64,000 nt of DNA. It comes from Comamonas odontotermitis. GTDB lineage: Bacteria; Pseudomonadota; Gammaproteobacteria; Burkholderiales; Burkholderiaceae_C. The stretch lies in contig NZ_CP083451.1 in NCBI RefSeq assembly GCF_020080045.1, forward strand, positions 3,025,001 to 3,089,000. Direction: 5' to 3'. The number at the start of each line of letters is the position of its first letter. Position 1 is the first letter of the stretch. Below are positions 18,652-30,783 of this stretch, one piece after another. The notes under the pieces were generated by a model that saw nothing but the letters and a program-made list of their open reading frames with translations, made no database searches and was not told the origin of the DNA. The position numbers were made by a program, and so were the translations under genes.

Positions 18652-19395
18652 GTGACCGATCGCCACATCCTTTGCATGAAATGGGGTACCAAATATGGCC
18701 CCGAGTACGTCAACCGGCTTTATGCGATGGTCCGTCGCCACCTTCGTGGCGATTTTCGTTTTGTATGCCTGACGGACGACACCCAAGGCATCCGCAGCGA
18801 GGTGGAGTGCTTTCCCATCCCCGATCTGAACATCCATCTGGCCCCCGGCCAGCGGGATGGCGCGTGGAAGAAACTCACCACCTTCGAGCGTGACCTCTAC
18901 GGCCTGCAGGGCCAGGCCCTGTTTCTGGATCTGGATGTGGTGGTTGTGGGCAGCCTGGATGATTTTTTTGCCCTGCCCGGCGAATTCCGCATCATTCACG
19001 ACTACCCGCGCTTCTGGCGTTTTGGCGAGCGCATTGTCGGCAACTCGTCGGTCTACCGGTTCACCCTGGGTGCGCACGCCGATGTGCTGGAACACTTTCG
19101 CAGCAATACCGACCAGCTGCGTGCCCAGTACCGCAACGAGCAGGAATACCTGTCGCACTTTCTGCACCAGCAAGGCAAGCTGCAGTACTGGCCTGCACCA
19201 TGGTGCCCGAGCTTCAAGTACTACTGCATTCCTGCCTGGCCCAGCAATTACTGGAAGGAGCCGGTGCCGCCCTCCGATGCGCGGATCGTCATCTTCCACG
19301 GCGAAGTGAATCCGCCCGATGCACTGGAAGGCCGCCGCAACAAGCGCTTTCACCATATTCAACCGGCAAAATGGATCGAGAAGGCCTGGGGTTGA
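18652..19395 (+). CDS. Putative glycosyltransferase with DxD motif
   Basis: 247 residues from a GTG start 4 bp after the yhbY stop. Contains a GT-A-like DxD motif (LFLDLDVVVVG, about 90-100), preceded by FERDLYGLQGQALF and followed by FRIIHDYPRFWRFG. The C-terminal HGEVNPPDAL resembles the HFxGxxKPW position in GT8-like enzymes. No membrane span or signal is visible, so it probably acts in the cytoplasm on LPS or another surface glycan. Donor and acceptor are unknown. Confidence 0.65.
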   Translation: MTDRHILCMKWGTKYGPEYVNRLYAMVRRHLRGDFRFVCLTDDTQGIRSEVECFPIPDLNIHLAPGQRDGAWKKLTTFERDLYGLQGQALFLDLDVVVVGSLDDFFALPGEFRIIHDYPRFWRFGERIVGNSSVYRFTLGAHADVLEHFRSNTDQLRAQYRNEQEYLSHFLHQQGKLQYWPAPWCPSFKYYCIPAWPSNYWKEPVPPSDARIVIFHGEVNPPDALEGRRNKRFHHIQPAKWIEKAWG

Positions 19396-19418
19396 GCAGC
19401 AGAACTTGCCAATTCTTC

Positions 19419-19440
19419 AAAAACCATAGCAGACAGCGCC
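19419..19440. repeat. Dispersed repeat, single arm
   Basis: AAAAACCATAGCAGACAGCGCC matches the left arm of the dispersed palindromic repeat (compare AAAAATAGCCGATGGCGCT at 10671). No clear matching right arm is present, so this is a half copy or a decayed one. Confidence 0.5.
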
Positions 19441-19541
19441 CATCTTAGAACCGTTGGATCCGCAAAAGATATTCAGGCCCCCATGAATAGCGGCAATCAG
19501 CTCTTGTTGGTTTGTTGGCATTAAAGGCGTCGATACAAAGA

Positions 19542-19575
19542 CAAAAGGCGTTGGTCTCTCGATCAACGCCTTTTT
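19542..19575. terminator. Bidirectional terminator between convergent genes
   Basis: AAAAGGCGTTGGTC and GATCAACGCCTTTTT pair around TCTC (one G-T wobble), with A/T runs on both sides. It can end both the plus-strand glycosyltransferase and the minus-strand Kdo hydroxylase transcripts. Confidence 0.88.
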
Positions 19576-19628
19576 CCATGCCAATGTGCAGCAGATACAC
19601 GCTTGGCTATGAGCCTCTCATGCGCCTG

Positions 19629-20513
19629 CTAACGCTGCGCTGCGTCTACCAGCGGGTGGCCCTTCATGCGCGTCAATATCGACAGCGGGCTGGCCGCAGG
19701 ATCGTACTCGCTGCCAGGCGGCAGGAACAGGGTCTGCTCCAGCATGTACTGGCCAGACATCACGGCATGCACCGCCTGGTCCGAAAAGCACACCCAGGTG
19801 GAGCCTGCGGCGAAGGGCACGGTTTCCTGCGGTGCATTCTTCTGGTAATCCAGATCGCCCTTCATTCCATCATGCAATTGCAGCATCAGGTGGTCGTATT
19901 CGCTGCGGTGGGACTTGGTGACGTGCAGCAACTCCAGCGCCTTGGCCTGCCAGGCACTGTAGGGCTTGGCGCGGGGCAAGAATTTCTTTGCCACATCTTC
20001 AAATGGCTCCCCTACCCGCCATACGCGCGGCTGGCCATCGGGGTTCACATTGGTGAACACGCGTAGAATCCGCTCGCCGTAATTGGGGCGTGAGGGAAAG
20101 GCATCGACATGCATGCGCTTGTCGTCTGCGCGCCAGGACTGGGCGCGTGTTTCCACCTGGGATGGGCGGTAGCTGGTGGGCGCCATTCGCACCACAGGCA
20201 TGTACGCCGGGAAAAGCCCGGCAATCAGCGCCGTAGCCTGTTCGCGAAAGCGCGCAACCATGGCGGCGACCGCTGCCTGCGTGGCGGCGTCACCGGCAAC
20301 GCCTTTAATGGAGCCATCCACGTTCAGGCTGATATTGCGGGTCTTGGGATCGCGCACATCCGGGCGCAGCAGCGTTTTCTCGTGGTCTGACAGTGCAAAG
20401 CGCAGTTGCGGGAAATACAGAACCTTGCCGGCCTCGACGGCCGCCGTCCATTCATCGCAACCGTGGACCTGGTTCCAGTCCGTTGCGTCGATTTTGAGGA
20501 TTTGAGATTGCAT
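19629..20513 (-). CDS. kdoO: Kdo hydroxylase family protein (Fe/2-oxoglutarate-type)
   Basis: 294 residues without signal peptide or membrane span. HVDAFPSRP supplies the H-x-D metal ligands, and CFSDQAVHAVMSGQYMLEQT supplies the distal His. This matches the KdoO family that hydroxylates the 3-deoxy-D-manno-octulosonic acid of Kdo2-lipid A at C-3, known from Burkholderia and Yersinia. It stabilises the acid-labile inner core link. Assigned from remembered family sequence rather than a search. It stands alone between two terminators and a membrane protein gene. Confidence 0.75.
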   Translation of the reverse strand: MQSQILKIDATDWNQVHGCDEWTAAVEAGKVLYFPQLRFALSDHEKTLLRPDVRDPKTRNISLNVDGSIKGVAGDAATQAAVAAMVARFREQATALIAGLFPAYMPVVRMAPTSYRPSQVETRAQSWRADDKRMHVDAFPSRPNYGERILRVFTNVNPDGQPRVWRVGEPFEDVAKKFLPRAKPYSAWQAKALELLHVTKSHRSEYDHLMLQLHDGMKGDLDYQKNAPQETVPFAAGSTWVCFSDQAVHAVMSGQYMLEQTLFLPPGSEYDPAASPLSILTRMKGHPLVDAAQR

Positions 20514-20559
20514 GGCGGCTCCAGTGTACCCTGGTCACCTGCCACTGTTTTGGCGCAGG

Positions 20560-21018
20560 TCAAGCCTTCTGGTCCATCGAGGCCGCCCCTTGTACACGGC
20601 CAGATACGTGCCATAGGACGATGGCAGCACACAGCCATTGCAGTGCGTACATGAGCGTGCCCAGGCTGTGCCAGAGCTTGAGGTTCTGGCGCGCCACAAT
20701 TTTGGGCGAGATGCCGTACTGCACCACCAAGGCCAGCAGCATGCCGGCCAGAACGAAACCGATGGCAGCCCGCGCCCACGGATAAAGCGCATTGGCCTGC
20801 TTGTCCTTGGCCATCACCAGAAGCAGCAAGGTGCAGGCGACCGACACCCAGGTCTGCGCCGCAAACAGTTTGGCGGCCATGAAGCCAGCCATCGCAGCCA
20901 GTGGCAAGCTGGCAAACAGCATGGGCACCGCCATGAAGCCAATGACCGACAGGCTACCCCACCACAGTGCGGCGGCAAAAATCGGCAGGCGTTCTTTCAT
21001 GCTGGCAATCATGGGCAT
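20560..21018 (-). CDS. DUF4149-type small inner-membrane protein
   Basis: 152 residues from the ATG at 21018 (MPMIASMKERLPIFAAALWW); starts at 21000 or further upstream are possible. Four hydrophobic segments are visible: LPIFAAALWWGSLSVIGF, LAAMAGFMAAKLFAAQTWV, WARAAIGFVLAGMLLALVV and LWHSLGTLMYALQWLCAAIV. Genes of this type commonly sit next to greA in betaproteobacteria. Function unknown. Confidence 0.75.
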   Translation of the reverse strand: MPMIASMKERLPIFAAALWWGSLSVIGFMAVPMLFASLPLAAMAGFMAAKLFAAQTWVSVACTLLLLVMAKDKQANALYPWARAAIGFVLAGMLLALVVQYGISPKIVARQNLKLWHSLGTLMYALQWLCAAIVLWHVSGRVQGAASMDQKA

Positions 21019-21031
21019 GGTCTGCTCTGGC

Positions 21032-21508
21032 TCAGAGGTAGCGCACGCCCACCACTTCGTAGCGACGCACGCCACCCGGTGCCTGTACTTCTGCGGTGTC
21101 GCCCTCTTCCTTGCCGATCAGCGCGCGGGCAATCGGGCTCGATACATTGATCAGGCCCTGTTTCAGGTCTGCCTCATCTTCGCCCACGATCTGGTAGGTC
21201 ACGGGGTCACCACTCTCTTCGTCTTCCAGATCCACGGTCGCGCCAAACACGACCTTGCCGCCGGCATCGAGCTGGCTGGGGTCGATGATCTGCGCTGCCG
21301 ACAGCTTGGCCTCCACCTCCTGGATACGGCCTTCGATGAAGCCCTGGCGGTCCTTGGCGGCATCATATTCGGCGTTTTCGCTCAGGTCGCCGTGCGAACG
21401 CGCTTCGGCAATCGCAGCGATCACGCCCGGGCGCTCTACGGTCTTGAGGCGCTGCAGCTCTTCCTTGAGCTTTTCTGCTCCGCGCTTGGTAATCGGAATA
21501 GTGGCCAT
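21032..21508 (-). CDS. greA: Transcription elongation factor GreA
   Basis: 158 residues, exactly the family length, from the ATG at 21508 ([20 protein letters not shown]). N-terminal antiparallel coiled coil with the acidic tip in [21 protein letters not shown] (two key acidic residues), and a C-terminal FKBP-like domain ending [11 protein letters not shown]. GreA inserts into the RNA polymerase secondary channel and stimulates cleavage of backtracked RNA. Confidence 0.97.
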   Translation of the reverse strand: MATIPITKRGAEKLKEELQRLKTVERPGVIAAIAEARSHGDLSENAEYDAAKDRQGFIEGRIQEVEAKLSAAQIIDPSQLDAGGKVVFGATVDLEDEESGDPVTYQIVGEDEADLKQGLINVSSPIARALIGKEEGDTAEVQAPGGVRRYEVVGVRYL

Positions 21509-21531
21509 TTCGGTCTCCACAAACATGTTCA

Positions 21532-21551
21532 ATGCCAGCATTTGCTGGCAT
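21532..21551. promoter_or_regulatory. Perfect inverted repeat in the greA leader
   Basis: ATGCCAGCA-TT-TGCTGGCAT is a 9-bp perfect inverted repeat 24 bp before the greA start. It may be an RNA stem in the leader or an operator. E. coli greA has a regulatory leader, but the elements are not comparable by eye. Confidence 0.45.
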
Positions 21552-21595
21552 GTGGCATACATACGCCCCGCACGGCGGCGGGTGGTTCAAAAGCA

Positions 21596-21672
21596 AACCG
21601 CCGCGCTGGGAGCGCGGCGGTTGCGAGTCAGTCCCTATTATGCCGATTTTTGTGCTCCGGCACAAAATCGGC
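21596..21672 (-). terminator. Two strong hairpins behind carB
   Basis: Minus-strand transcription leaving carB first meets GCCGATTTTGTGC/GCACAAAATCGGC (21642-21672, 13-bp stem with one bulged T). It then meets AACCGCCGCGCT/AGCGCGGCGGTT (21596-21622, perfect 12-bp stem, GGG loop), followed by TTTGCTTTTG. The second looks like a terminator; the pair may isolate greA from car transcription. Confidence 0.7.
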
Positions 21673-21692
21673 GCACAGGCTGGCAGCAGGAA

Positions 21693-24938
<3,246 letters not shown>

Positions 24939-24970
24939 AGGGCTCGCCTTGCAATCGCGCACGCTGGAAC

Positions 24971-25028
24971 GCTATATTTTGTATAGCTACCAGCGCTTTA
25001 TTCATACGCGGTCGGTATCTAATTTATT
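24971..25028. repeat. Dispersed palindromic repeat, copy overlapping the end of a gene
   Basis: The left arm around TTTTGTATAGCTACCAGCGC (from 24977) runs into TTTATTCAT, and the right arm ACGCGGTCGGTATCTAATTT (25006-25025) is its degenerate inverse. The element lies between carB and the 119-codon gene and supplies that gene's last ten or so codons including the stop. Confidence 0.65.
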
Positions 25029-25361
25029 CAAAATGGCTTGCACGCGGGCTTCGGGCAGGTTCTTCTGCATCAACTGCAGCAGACCATCGCCCTGCACCAT
25101 GGGGCGCAGCACTTCAGCTTCGGCTTCGTAGAACTTGGCATCCCACTCCGCCATCACCTGGTTGAATTCCTCGTCTTCCATGGTCTTGCACTTGGCCACG
25201 ATGGTGACCAGAGGCAAGGCCTTGTTGTCGAGGAAGGATTTCTTGTAGGGCTTTTGCTGCCAGCGCGCCATGAACCATTCCTTGTGGTCTGGCGACAACG
25301 TCATGATGCGCTTGCTGATGGCTTTTTCTAGCGTTGCGACTGGAAAAGAAAACAGTTTCAT
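25002..25361 (-). CDS. Small conserved-looking protein of unknown function in the carAB operon
   Basis: 119 residues, highly charged, no signal or membrane span. Begins MKLFSFPVATLEKAISKRIM and contains KEWFMARWQQKPYKKSFLDN and WDAKFYEAEAEVLRPMV, helical throughout. I do not recognise a family. It lies between carA and carB on the same strand (65 bp after carA, 63 bp before carB), where most bacteria have nothing. Codon use resembles the neighbours. The C-terminus (LNKLDTDRV) is encoded by the dispersed repeat, so its end is probably secondary. Confidence 0.75.
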   Translation of the reverse strand: MKLFSFPVATLEKAISKRIMTLSPDHKEWFMARWQQKPYKKSFLDNKALPLVTIVAKCKTMEDEEFNQVMAEWDAKFYEAEAEVLRPMVQGDGLLQLMQKNLPEARVQAILNKLDTDRV

Positions 25362-25426
25362 GGCAGCAAAATCCCTCTCTTATTCAAAATGATCAGGCCC
25401 GGCTGATTGCCTTTTTATGCCTGTGT

Positions 25427-26614
25427 TTACACCTTCTTGTGCTTGCGCATGAGGTTCACAAAACGGTCGAACAGATACGACACATCATGTGGCCCCGGCG
25501 ATGCCTCTGGGTGACCCTGGAAGCAGAAGGCAGGCTTGTCGGTACGCTCCATGCCCTGCAAGGTGCCATCAAACAGGCTGACATGCGTGGCGCGGGCGTT
25601 GGCGGGCAAGCTGGCTACATCGACCGCAAAGCCATGGTTCTGGCTGGTGATGCAGACGCGGCCGCTGTCCAGATCCTTGACCGGATGGTTGGCGCCATGG
25701 TGGCTGTTCTGCATCTTGAAAGTCTTGGCTCCCACGGCCAGGGCCATGATCTGGTGGCCCAGGCAGATGCCGAACGTGGGGACGCCGCTGTCCATGATCT
25801 CGCGCGCCGCCACGATGGCGTAATCGCAGGGCTCTGGGTCACCAGGGCCGTTGGACAAGAAGACACCGTCGGGCTGGTACTTGAGCACGTCAGCGGCAGA
25901 GGTCTGGGCAGGCACCACGGTCACACGGCAGCCGCGCTCGGCCAGCATGCGCAGGATGTTGCTCTTGACGCCGTAGTCGTAGGCGACCACATGGAATTCA
26001 TGGTTCTGCAGCTTGCCGTAGCCCGGCGTGCCGTCGGCACGGGCCAGTTGCCATTCGGTCTGCGTCCACTCGTAGGCCTCGGCAACACTCACCACCTTGG
26101 CCAGATCCAGGCCTTTCATGCTGGGCGCGGCCTTGGCTGCGGCGATGGCTTCGTCAATGCGTGCCTGCGATACGGTTTCGCCCTCCGCCAGGCCCACGAT
26201 GGCGCCGTTCTGCGCACCCTTGTCGCGCAGCAGGCGGGTGAGCTTGCGGGTATCGATGTTGGCGATGGAAACGGTCTTGGTGCGCTTGAGGTAGGCAGAC
26301 AGCGTTTCGGTGCTGCGGAAGTTGCTGGCCAGGAGTGGCAGATTCTTGATGATCAAGCCTGCAGCATAGACTTTGTCGGACTCAATATCCTCAGCGTTGA
26401 TCCCGTAGTTGCCGATGTGCGGATACGTGAGCGTCACGATCTGCTGGCAGTAGCTGGGGTCGGTAAGGATTTCCTGGTAACCGGTCATGGCGGTGTTGAA
26501 CACCACCTCACCGGTCGTGGTGCCTTGCGCACCAATCGAGTTGCCAATAAAGACCGTGCCGTCTGCGAGCGCCAGGATGGCGGGGGGAAACGCGCCCTGT
26601 TGAGACAAAAACAC
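25427..26614 (-). CDS. carA: Carbamoyl-phosphate synthase small subunit CarA
   Basis: 395 residues from a GTG at 26614 ([19 protein letters not shown]) with GGAG 8 bp upstream. The frame stays open 49 codons further, but that part is unlike CarA and covers the leader. N-terminal CarA domain, C-terminal class I glutaminase with nucleophile Cys in [15 protein letters not shown] and the His-Glu pair in [14 protein letters not shown]. Hydrolyses glutamine to feed ammonia to CarB. Its ribosome-binding site is predicted to be inside a hairpin. Confidence 0.97.
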   Translation of the reverse strand: MFLSQQGAFPPAILALADGTVFIGNSIGAQGTTTGEVVFNTAMTGYQEILTDPSYCQQIVTLTYPHIGNYGINAEDIESDKVYAAGLIIKNLPLLASNFRSTETLSAYLKRTKTVSIANIDTRKLTRLLRDKGAQNGAIVGLAEGETVSQARIDEAIAAAKAAPSMKGLDLAKVVSVAEAYEWTQTEWQLARADGTPGYGKLQNHEFHVVAYDYGVKSNILRMLAERGCRVTVVPAQTSAADVLKYQPDGVFLSNGPGDPEPCDYAIVAAREIMDSGVPTFGICLGHQIMALAVGAKTFKMQNSHHGANHPVKDLDSGRVCITSQNHGFAVDVASLPANARATHVSLFDGTLQGMERTDKPAFCFQGHPEASPGPHDVSYLFDRFVNLMRKHKKV

Positions 26615-26620
26615 TGGGTT

Positions 26621-26746
26621 CTCCGGATGGTTACGGGTCGCCCGGAGCCTTCGGCGGATCTTTGATCCGCCAATGAAGACTGTGCTTATGAGAGATTGCT
26701 TTGAGTGCAGCCGGGCGACGTGATTACTTGAAAGCCACCCATTGTA
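26621..26746 (-). promoter_or_regulatory. Structured carA leader with buried ribosome-binding site
   Basis: Going down the minus strand: a -10-like TACAAT (26746-26741); a perfect stem GGCGGATC-AAA-GATCCGCC (26671-26653); then CTCCGG (26647-26642) pairing with CCGGAG (26626-26621) across 15 nt. The last CCGGAG contains the GGAG Shine-Dalgarno sequence of carA, so the second stem would block initiation. pyrimidine/arginine control of carAB is well known in other bacteria by different means. No good -35 is visible. The rest of the 26615-26892 gap shows nothing else. Confidence 0.55.
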
Positions 26747-26892
26747 GCGTGGAAGCTGCATCCTGAGTCAGCAGAGGTGCCGATTGCAGGGGTTTTCGGG
26801 CAAAAATTACACACTCTGCGCAGTTTTTAACCTACACATTGCGTATACATCGTAATTTTAAAACGCAAAGCGCATATCCGATACTTGATGCA

Positions 26893-27678
26893 TTATTTTG
26901 CGCGCGCGGCGGCGCTCGCATGCAGGCAAATGGCTGCGGCAGCACCCACGTTCAGCGATTCCTCACCACCAGGCTGCGTGATACGGATGTGCTGATGGGC
27001 TCCTTCCTGCAGCGCGACAGACACTCCCTGCCCTTCATGGCCCATCACCCAGGTGCATGGCCAAGGCAAGGTTGCCTTGTGCAGCCAATCACCCTGGTGA
27101 GAACTGGTGACCAGCAACGGCTGCTGCAGCGCCAACACATCCTCGACGGAAGCGTTTTCCACCAGATGCAGCGCAAAATGCGCCCCCATGCCTGCGCGCA
27201 GCACCTTGGCACCCCACAGCGCCGCACTACCCTTGATGGCAATCACCTGACCAAAGCCGAAGGCCGAAGCACTGCGCAGGATGGAGCCCACATTGCCTGC
27301 ATCCTGCACCCGATCGAGCACGACAGCTGCCTTGCCATGCACTGCAGAAACAGCCTCTGCTGGCAAATCCATCAGAAACCCAAAGGGTGCAGGCGATGGC
27401 AGCGGCGACAGGCCGGCATATAAGGCGTCTTCGATGACTATGTTTTTAGGAGCAGCTCGCGTATATTCAACGGGCGCTGTCTGCCAGAATTTCTCGGAAA
27501 AGACTGCCACGGAGGGCTGCTTGCCGCGTGCCAGTGCCGCTCGGCACAAATGATCGCCTTCAATCCAGACCCTGCCCTGCTTGCGATAGGCTGCGCCATC
27601 ATCCATCAAGCGGCGCAGCTCCTTGACGAGCGCATTGTCGCGGGACTGGATGTAAGTTGCCTGTTTGTCAGTATGCAC
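26893..27678 (-). CDS. TrmH/SpoU family RNA 2'-O-methyltransferase
   Basis: 261 residues from a GTG at 27678 with AGGA 7 bp upstream. N-terminal substrate-binding part, then the SPOUT trefoil-knot motifs: 1, VQDAGNVGSILRSASAFGF with the catalytic Arg; 2, CTWVMGHEGQGVS; 3, GGEESLNVGAAAAICL. Likely modifies a ribose in rRNA (RlmB-like or TsnR-like) or tRNA; the target is not clear. It follows rnhB with a 48-bp gap at the far end of the lpx cluster. Confidence 0.9.
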   Translation of the reverse strand: MHTDKQATYIQSRDNALVKELRRLMDDGAAYRKQGRVWIEGDHLCRAALARGKQPSVAVFSEKFWQTAPVEYTRAAPKNIVIEDALYAGLSPLPSPAPFGFLMDLPAEAVSAVHGKAAVVLDRVQDAGNVGSILRSASAFGFGQVIAIKGSAALWGAKVLRAGMGAHFALHLVENASVEDVLALQQPLLVTSSHQGDWLHKATLPWPCTWVMGHEGQGVSVALQEGAHQHIRITQPGGEESLNVGAAAAICLHASAAARAK

Positions 27679-27726
27679 AGCTCTTCCTTTGACCCGGCAA
27701 GCCGGCAGGCTCGCTCAGGCATGTAT

Positions 27727-28383
27727 TCATTTGGCCAGACCGCTGGCACCTTGTTTCATGGCCAATACCTGAGCCACCGGCGCAAAGGTGCGGCGGTGCT
27801 CGGGGCATGCACCATAGGCATGCAAGGCAGCCAGGTGCAAAGCTGTGCCATAGCCCTTATGCGCAGCAAAGCCATATTGCGGATGGGCGCGATCAATCTC
27901 TTCGCACCAGCGGTCACGATGCACCTTCGCCAGAATGGATGCCGCCGAAATCGCAGGTACCAGTGCATCGCCTTTGACGATGGCCTCTGCTGGAACATCG
28001 AGTTGAGGTAGCCGGTTGCCATCCACCAGAACGCACACGGGCTTGAGCCGCAACCCAAGAACCGCGCGTTGCATGGCCAGCATGGTGGCCTGCAGGATGT
28101 TGAGGGCATCCACCTCTTCCACCGTGGCCAGAGCAATCGAGCAGCACAGCGCCTTGGCGCGGATTTCGTCGTAGAGCTTTTCGCGCTTGAGTGCCGTCAA
28201 TTTCTTGGAATCTGCCAATCCTTCAATCGGCGCGCGCTCATCCAGAATGACTGCGGCAGCCACCACCGGCCCGGCAAGCGGTCCTCGCCCGGCTTCATCC
28301 ACCCCCGCAACCAGGCCTGGCGGATGCCATGGCAAAGGAGCCTGGTCAGGCAGCAAGTATTTTCTGGATGGCATCGGTGGCAA
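27727..28383 (-). CDS. rnhB: Ribonuclease HII
   Basis: 218 residues. [20 protein letters not shown] carries the catalytic Asp-Glu pair and the GRG motif of type 2 RNases H; further acidic residues are in VLVDGNRLP and [11 protein letters not shown]. Removes RNA from RNA-DNA hybrids and single ribonucleotides from DNA. The start overlaps the end of lpxB by up to 38 bp; the fourth codon is another ATG (28374). Confidence 0.96.
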   Translation of the reverse strand: MPPMPSRKYLLPDQAPLPWHPPGLVAGVDEAGRGPLAGPVVAAAVILDERAPIEGLADSKKLTALKREKLYDEIRAKALCCSIALATVEEVDALNILQATMLAMQRAVLGLRLKPVCVLVDGNRLPQLDVPAEAIVKGDALVPAISAASILAKVHRDRWCEEIDRAHPQYGFAAHKGYGTALHLAALHAYGACPEHRRTFAPVAQVLAMKQGASGLAK

Positions 28384-29509
28384 GCTTCGGTGTATCCCTG
28401 CGCAATTCTAGGTGCAGGTCGTAAAAACGCTGCTCCAGCAAAGCGAGTCGTGACGGATCGCGCACAGGCGCATCCAGCCACTGCGCAACCGCATCGGCCA
28501 GTGCCTGCGGCGTCGCCGCATCTTGCAGCAACTCGGGCACCACGAAATCTTGGCACAGAATATTGGGCAAGCCCACCCAGGGCTGCAATTGCTTGCGCTT
28601 CATCAGCCGCCAGCTGATGGGGTGCATGTGGTAGCTGATGACCATCGGGCGCTTGAAAAGCGCCGCTTCCAAGGTGGCAGTGCCGCTGGCAATCAGGGTG
28701 CAGTTGCAGGCTTCCAGCGCCAGGTGCGACTGGCCATCAAGAATCTTGATGCGATCCAATATCCCGCACTCAGCAGCCAGTGCGTCAATACGCGCACGCA
28801 AAGCCGGAACAGCAGGGACCAGGATTGTAAGCGAAGGGCGTGCTCGCAAAAGCATAGCCGCCGCCTGAAAAAACGGCTTGGCGATGTAGCCGACTTCCGA
28901 TGCCCGGCTGCCTGGCAGCACCGCCAGAACTTCGCCCTCTTCGGCAAGCCCGAGCTTGCGACGGGCCGCACCGCGATCAGGCTCAACCGGAATCACATTG
29001 GCCAGCGGGTGCCCCACATAGGTTGCCGCAATACCGTGCTGCGCGAGCAAGGCCGGCTCGAATGGAAAGATGCAGAGCACATGGTCTGCTGCGCGGCGGA
29101 TCTTCTCCACCCGCTCAGGCCGCCAGGCCCAAATGGAAGGGCAGACGAAGTGCACGGTCTTGATGCCATTCGCTCGCAAGCGCTCTTCAACGCCCAGATT
29201 GAAGTCGGGTGCGTCGATTCCCATGAACAGCTGTGGCTTCTGGGCCGTCAGGCGCTGCACCAGTTGCTTGCGGATGCGCAGGATTCCCCAGATGCGCCTG
29301 ATCAATTCGGCGCTATAGCCATGCACGGCAAGGCGCTCGCTCGGCCACCAGGCATCAAAACCATGGGCCACCATTCGCGGACCGCCAATACCAGCGGCAT
29401 GGAGATCGGGAAAATCGGCCTGCAGACCTTGGAGCACCAGGCTCGCCAACAGGTCACCAGAGGTTTCCCCGGCGACCATGGCCAGAAATGGATGAGACGG
29501 AGCTTGCAT
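28346..29509 (-). CDS. lpxB: Lipid-A-disaccharide synthase LpxB
   Basis: 387 residues. GT19 family features: [15 protein letters not shown] at the N-terminus, [25 protein letters not shown] and [15 protein letters not shown]. Joins UDP-diacylglucosamine with lipid X to give the lipid A disaccharide at the inner membrane. 14 bp after lpxA. Confidence 0.97.
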   Translation of the reverse strand: MQAPSHPFLAMVAGETSGDLLASLVLQGLQADFPDLHAAGIGGPRMVAHGFDAWWPSERLAVHGYSAELIRRIWGILRIRKQLVQRLTAQKPQLFMGIDAPDFNLGVEERLRANGIKTVHFVCPSIWAWRPERVEKIRRAADHVLCIFPFEPALLAQHGIAATYVGHPLANVIPVEPDRGAARRKLGLAEEGEVLAVLPGSRASEVGYIAKPFFQAAAMLLRARPSLTILVPAVPALRARIDALAAECGILDRIKILDGQSHLALEACNCTLIASGTATLEAALFKRPMVISYHMHPISWRLMKRKQLQPWVGLPNILCQDFVVPELLQDAATPQALADAVAQWLDAPVRDPSRLALLEQRFYDLHLELRRDTPKLATDAIQKILAA

Positions 29510-29523
29510 GGCAGCCTTGCGCT

Positions 29524-30324
29524 CTAGCGCACAATGCCGCGCGTCGATTGCGCCAAAAAGTCGAGCATCAGTTGCACATCGGCCTGCGCCTCAGGCTCGC
29601 AACTGCCATGCAGATTCTGCAAGGCGTCCACGGCGGCCTGCAAGGTCAGGCCGCTGCGGTACAAGACCCGATAGACCTGCTTGATGACGGCCAGGCGCTC
29701 GGCACTGAAACCACGGCGGCGCAATCCTTCCAGATTCAGCCCGCGTACAGCCAGCGGATGACCATCCACCATGGTGAAGGGCGGCACATCCTGGCTGATA
29801 TGGCTGGCAAAGCCCGCCATCACATGAGCGCCGACCTTGCTGAACTGGTGCACACCGGTCAGCCCGCCAATGATGGCCCAGTCTGCCACCTGCACATGGC
29901 CTGCCAGCGTTGCATTGTTGGCGAGGATGGTGTTGTTCCCCACCTGGCAATCATGGGCAATATGCACATAGGCCATGATCCAGTTGTCATCGCCGATGCG
30001 GGTCACACCCTGGTCCTGCATGGTGCCCGTGTTGAAGGTGCAGAACTCTCGGATGGTATTGCGGTTGCCGATTTCCAGGCGGGTGGGCTCACCTGCATAT
30101 TTCTTGTCCTGCGGTGCACCGCCCAGGGCTGCGTGCGAATGGACCTGGTTCGACTCACCGATAGTGGTGATGCCATCGATCACGCAATGGGCGCCAATGC
30201 TTGTGTGGGCGCCGATACGCACCTGTGGGCCGATAACAGCATACGGCCCAACCGTCACCGTAGGGTGAAGCTGGGCCGCAGAGTCAACAATCGCGGTGGG
30301 ATGAATGGAACTGACAGCCGTCAT
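29524..30324 (-). CDS. lpxA: UDP-N-acetylglucosamine O-acyltransferase LpxA
   Basis: 266 residues of left-handed beta-helix hexapeptide repeats ([20 protein letters not shown] onwards) with the catalytic His in the [12 protein letters not shown] region and a C-terminal alpha-helical domain. First step of lipid A synthesis, adding a hydroxyacyl chain from ACP. 6 bp after fabZ. Confidence 0.97.
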   Translation of the reverse strand: MTAVSSIHPTAIVDSAAQLHPTVTVGPYAVIGPQVRIGAHTSIGAHCVIDGITTIGESNQVHSHAALGGAPQDKKYAGEPTRLEIGNRNTIREFCTFNTGTMQDQGVTRIGDDNWIMAYVHIAHDCQVGNNTILANNATLAGHVQVADWAIIGGLTGVHQFSKVGAHVMAGFASHISQDVPPFTMVDGHPLAVRGLNLEGLRRRGFSAERLAVIKQVYRVLYRSGLTLQAAVDALQNLHGSCEPEAQADVQLMLDFLAQSTRGIVR

Positions 30325-30330
30325 CGACGG

Positions 30331-30771
30331 TCATTCCACGTGACGCATGGTGCACATCAGCTCGGCTTCGGCAGCCACTTCACCGTCCACGCTGGCGACG
30401 CCTTTGAACTTCCAGATACCGCCGCGCACGCGGTCGATCGTGATTTCCAGCACGAGCTGGTCTCCAGGCACAACCGGCCGCTTGAAACGCGCCGAGTCGA
30501 TACCGACAAAGTAGTAGATATTGTTCTCGTCAGGAACCTGCCCCATGGCGTCGAACGCCAGCAGGCCTGCAGCCTGTGCCAGGGCTTCGAGGATCAGCAC
30601 GCCGGGCATGACAGGGCGGCCAGGAAAATGGCCAGTGAAAAACGGCTCGTTGAACGTGACGTTCTTGATCGCCCTGATGCGGGTGTTGCGCTCCAGCTCC
30701 TGCACACGATCCACCAGCAAAAATGGGTAGCGGTGGGGCAGTTGCTTGAGAATTCCTTGAATATCCATCAT
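30331..30771 (-). CDS. fabZ: 3-hydroxyacyl-ACP dehydratase FabZ
   Basis: 146 residues, hot-dog fold. [20 protein letters not shown] holds the catalytic His and the Glu that completes the dimer active site. Dehydrates hydroxyacyl-ACP in fatty acid synthesis and competes with LpxA and LpxD for substrate, which explains its place in the lpx cluster. The first two codons are both ATG. Confidence 0.97.
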   Translation of the reverse strand: MMDIQGILKQLPHRYPFLLVDRVQELERNTRIRAIKNVTFNEPFFTGHFPGRPVMPGVLILEALAQAAGLLAFDAMGQVPDENNIYYFVGIDSARFKRPVVPGDQLVLEITIDRVRGGIWKFKGVASVDGEVAAEAELMCTMRHVE

Positions 30772-30783
30772 AGTGAACTCGGC

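Noticed and set aside
26615..26761. N-terminal extension of CarA
   Set aside because: The frame is open but encodes sequence unlike CarA and covers the leader hairpins; the GTG at 26614 has GGAG at the right distance.
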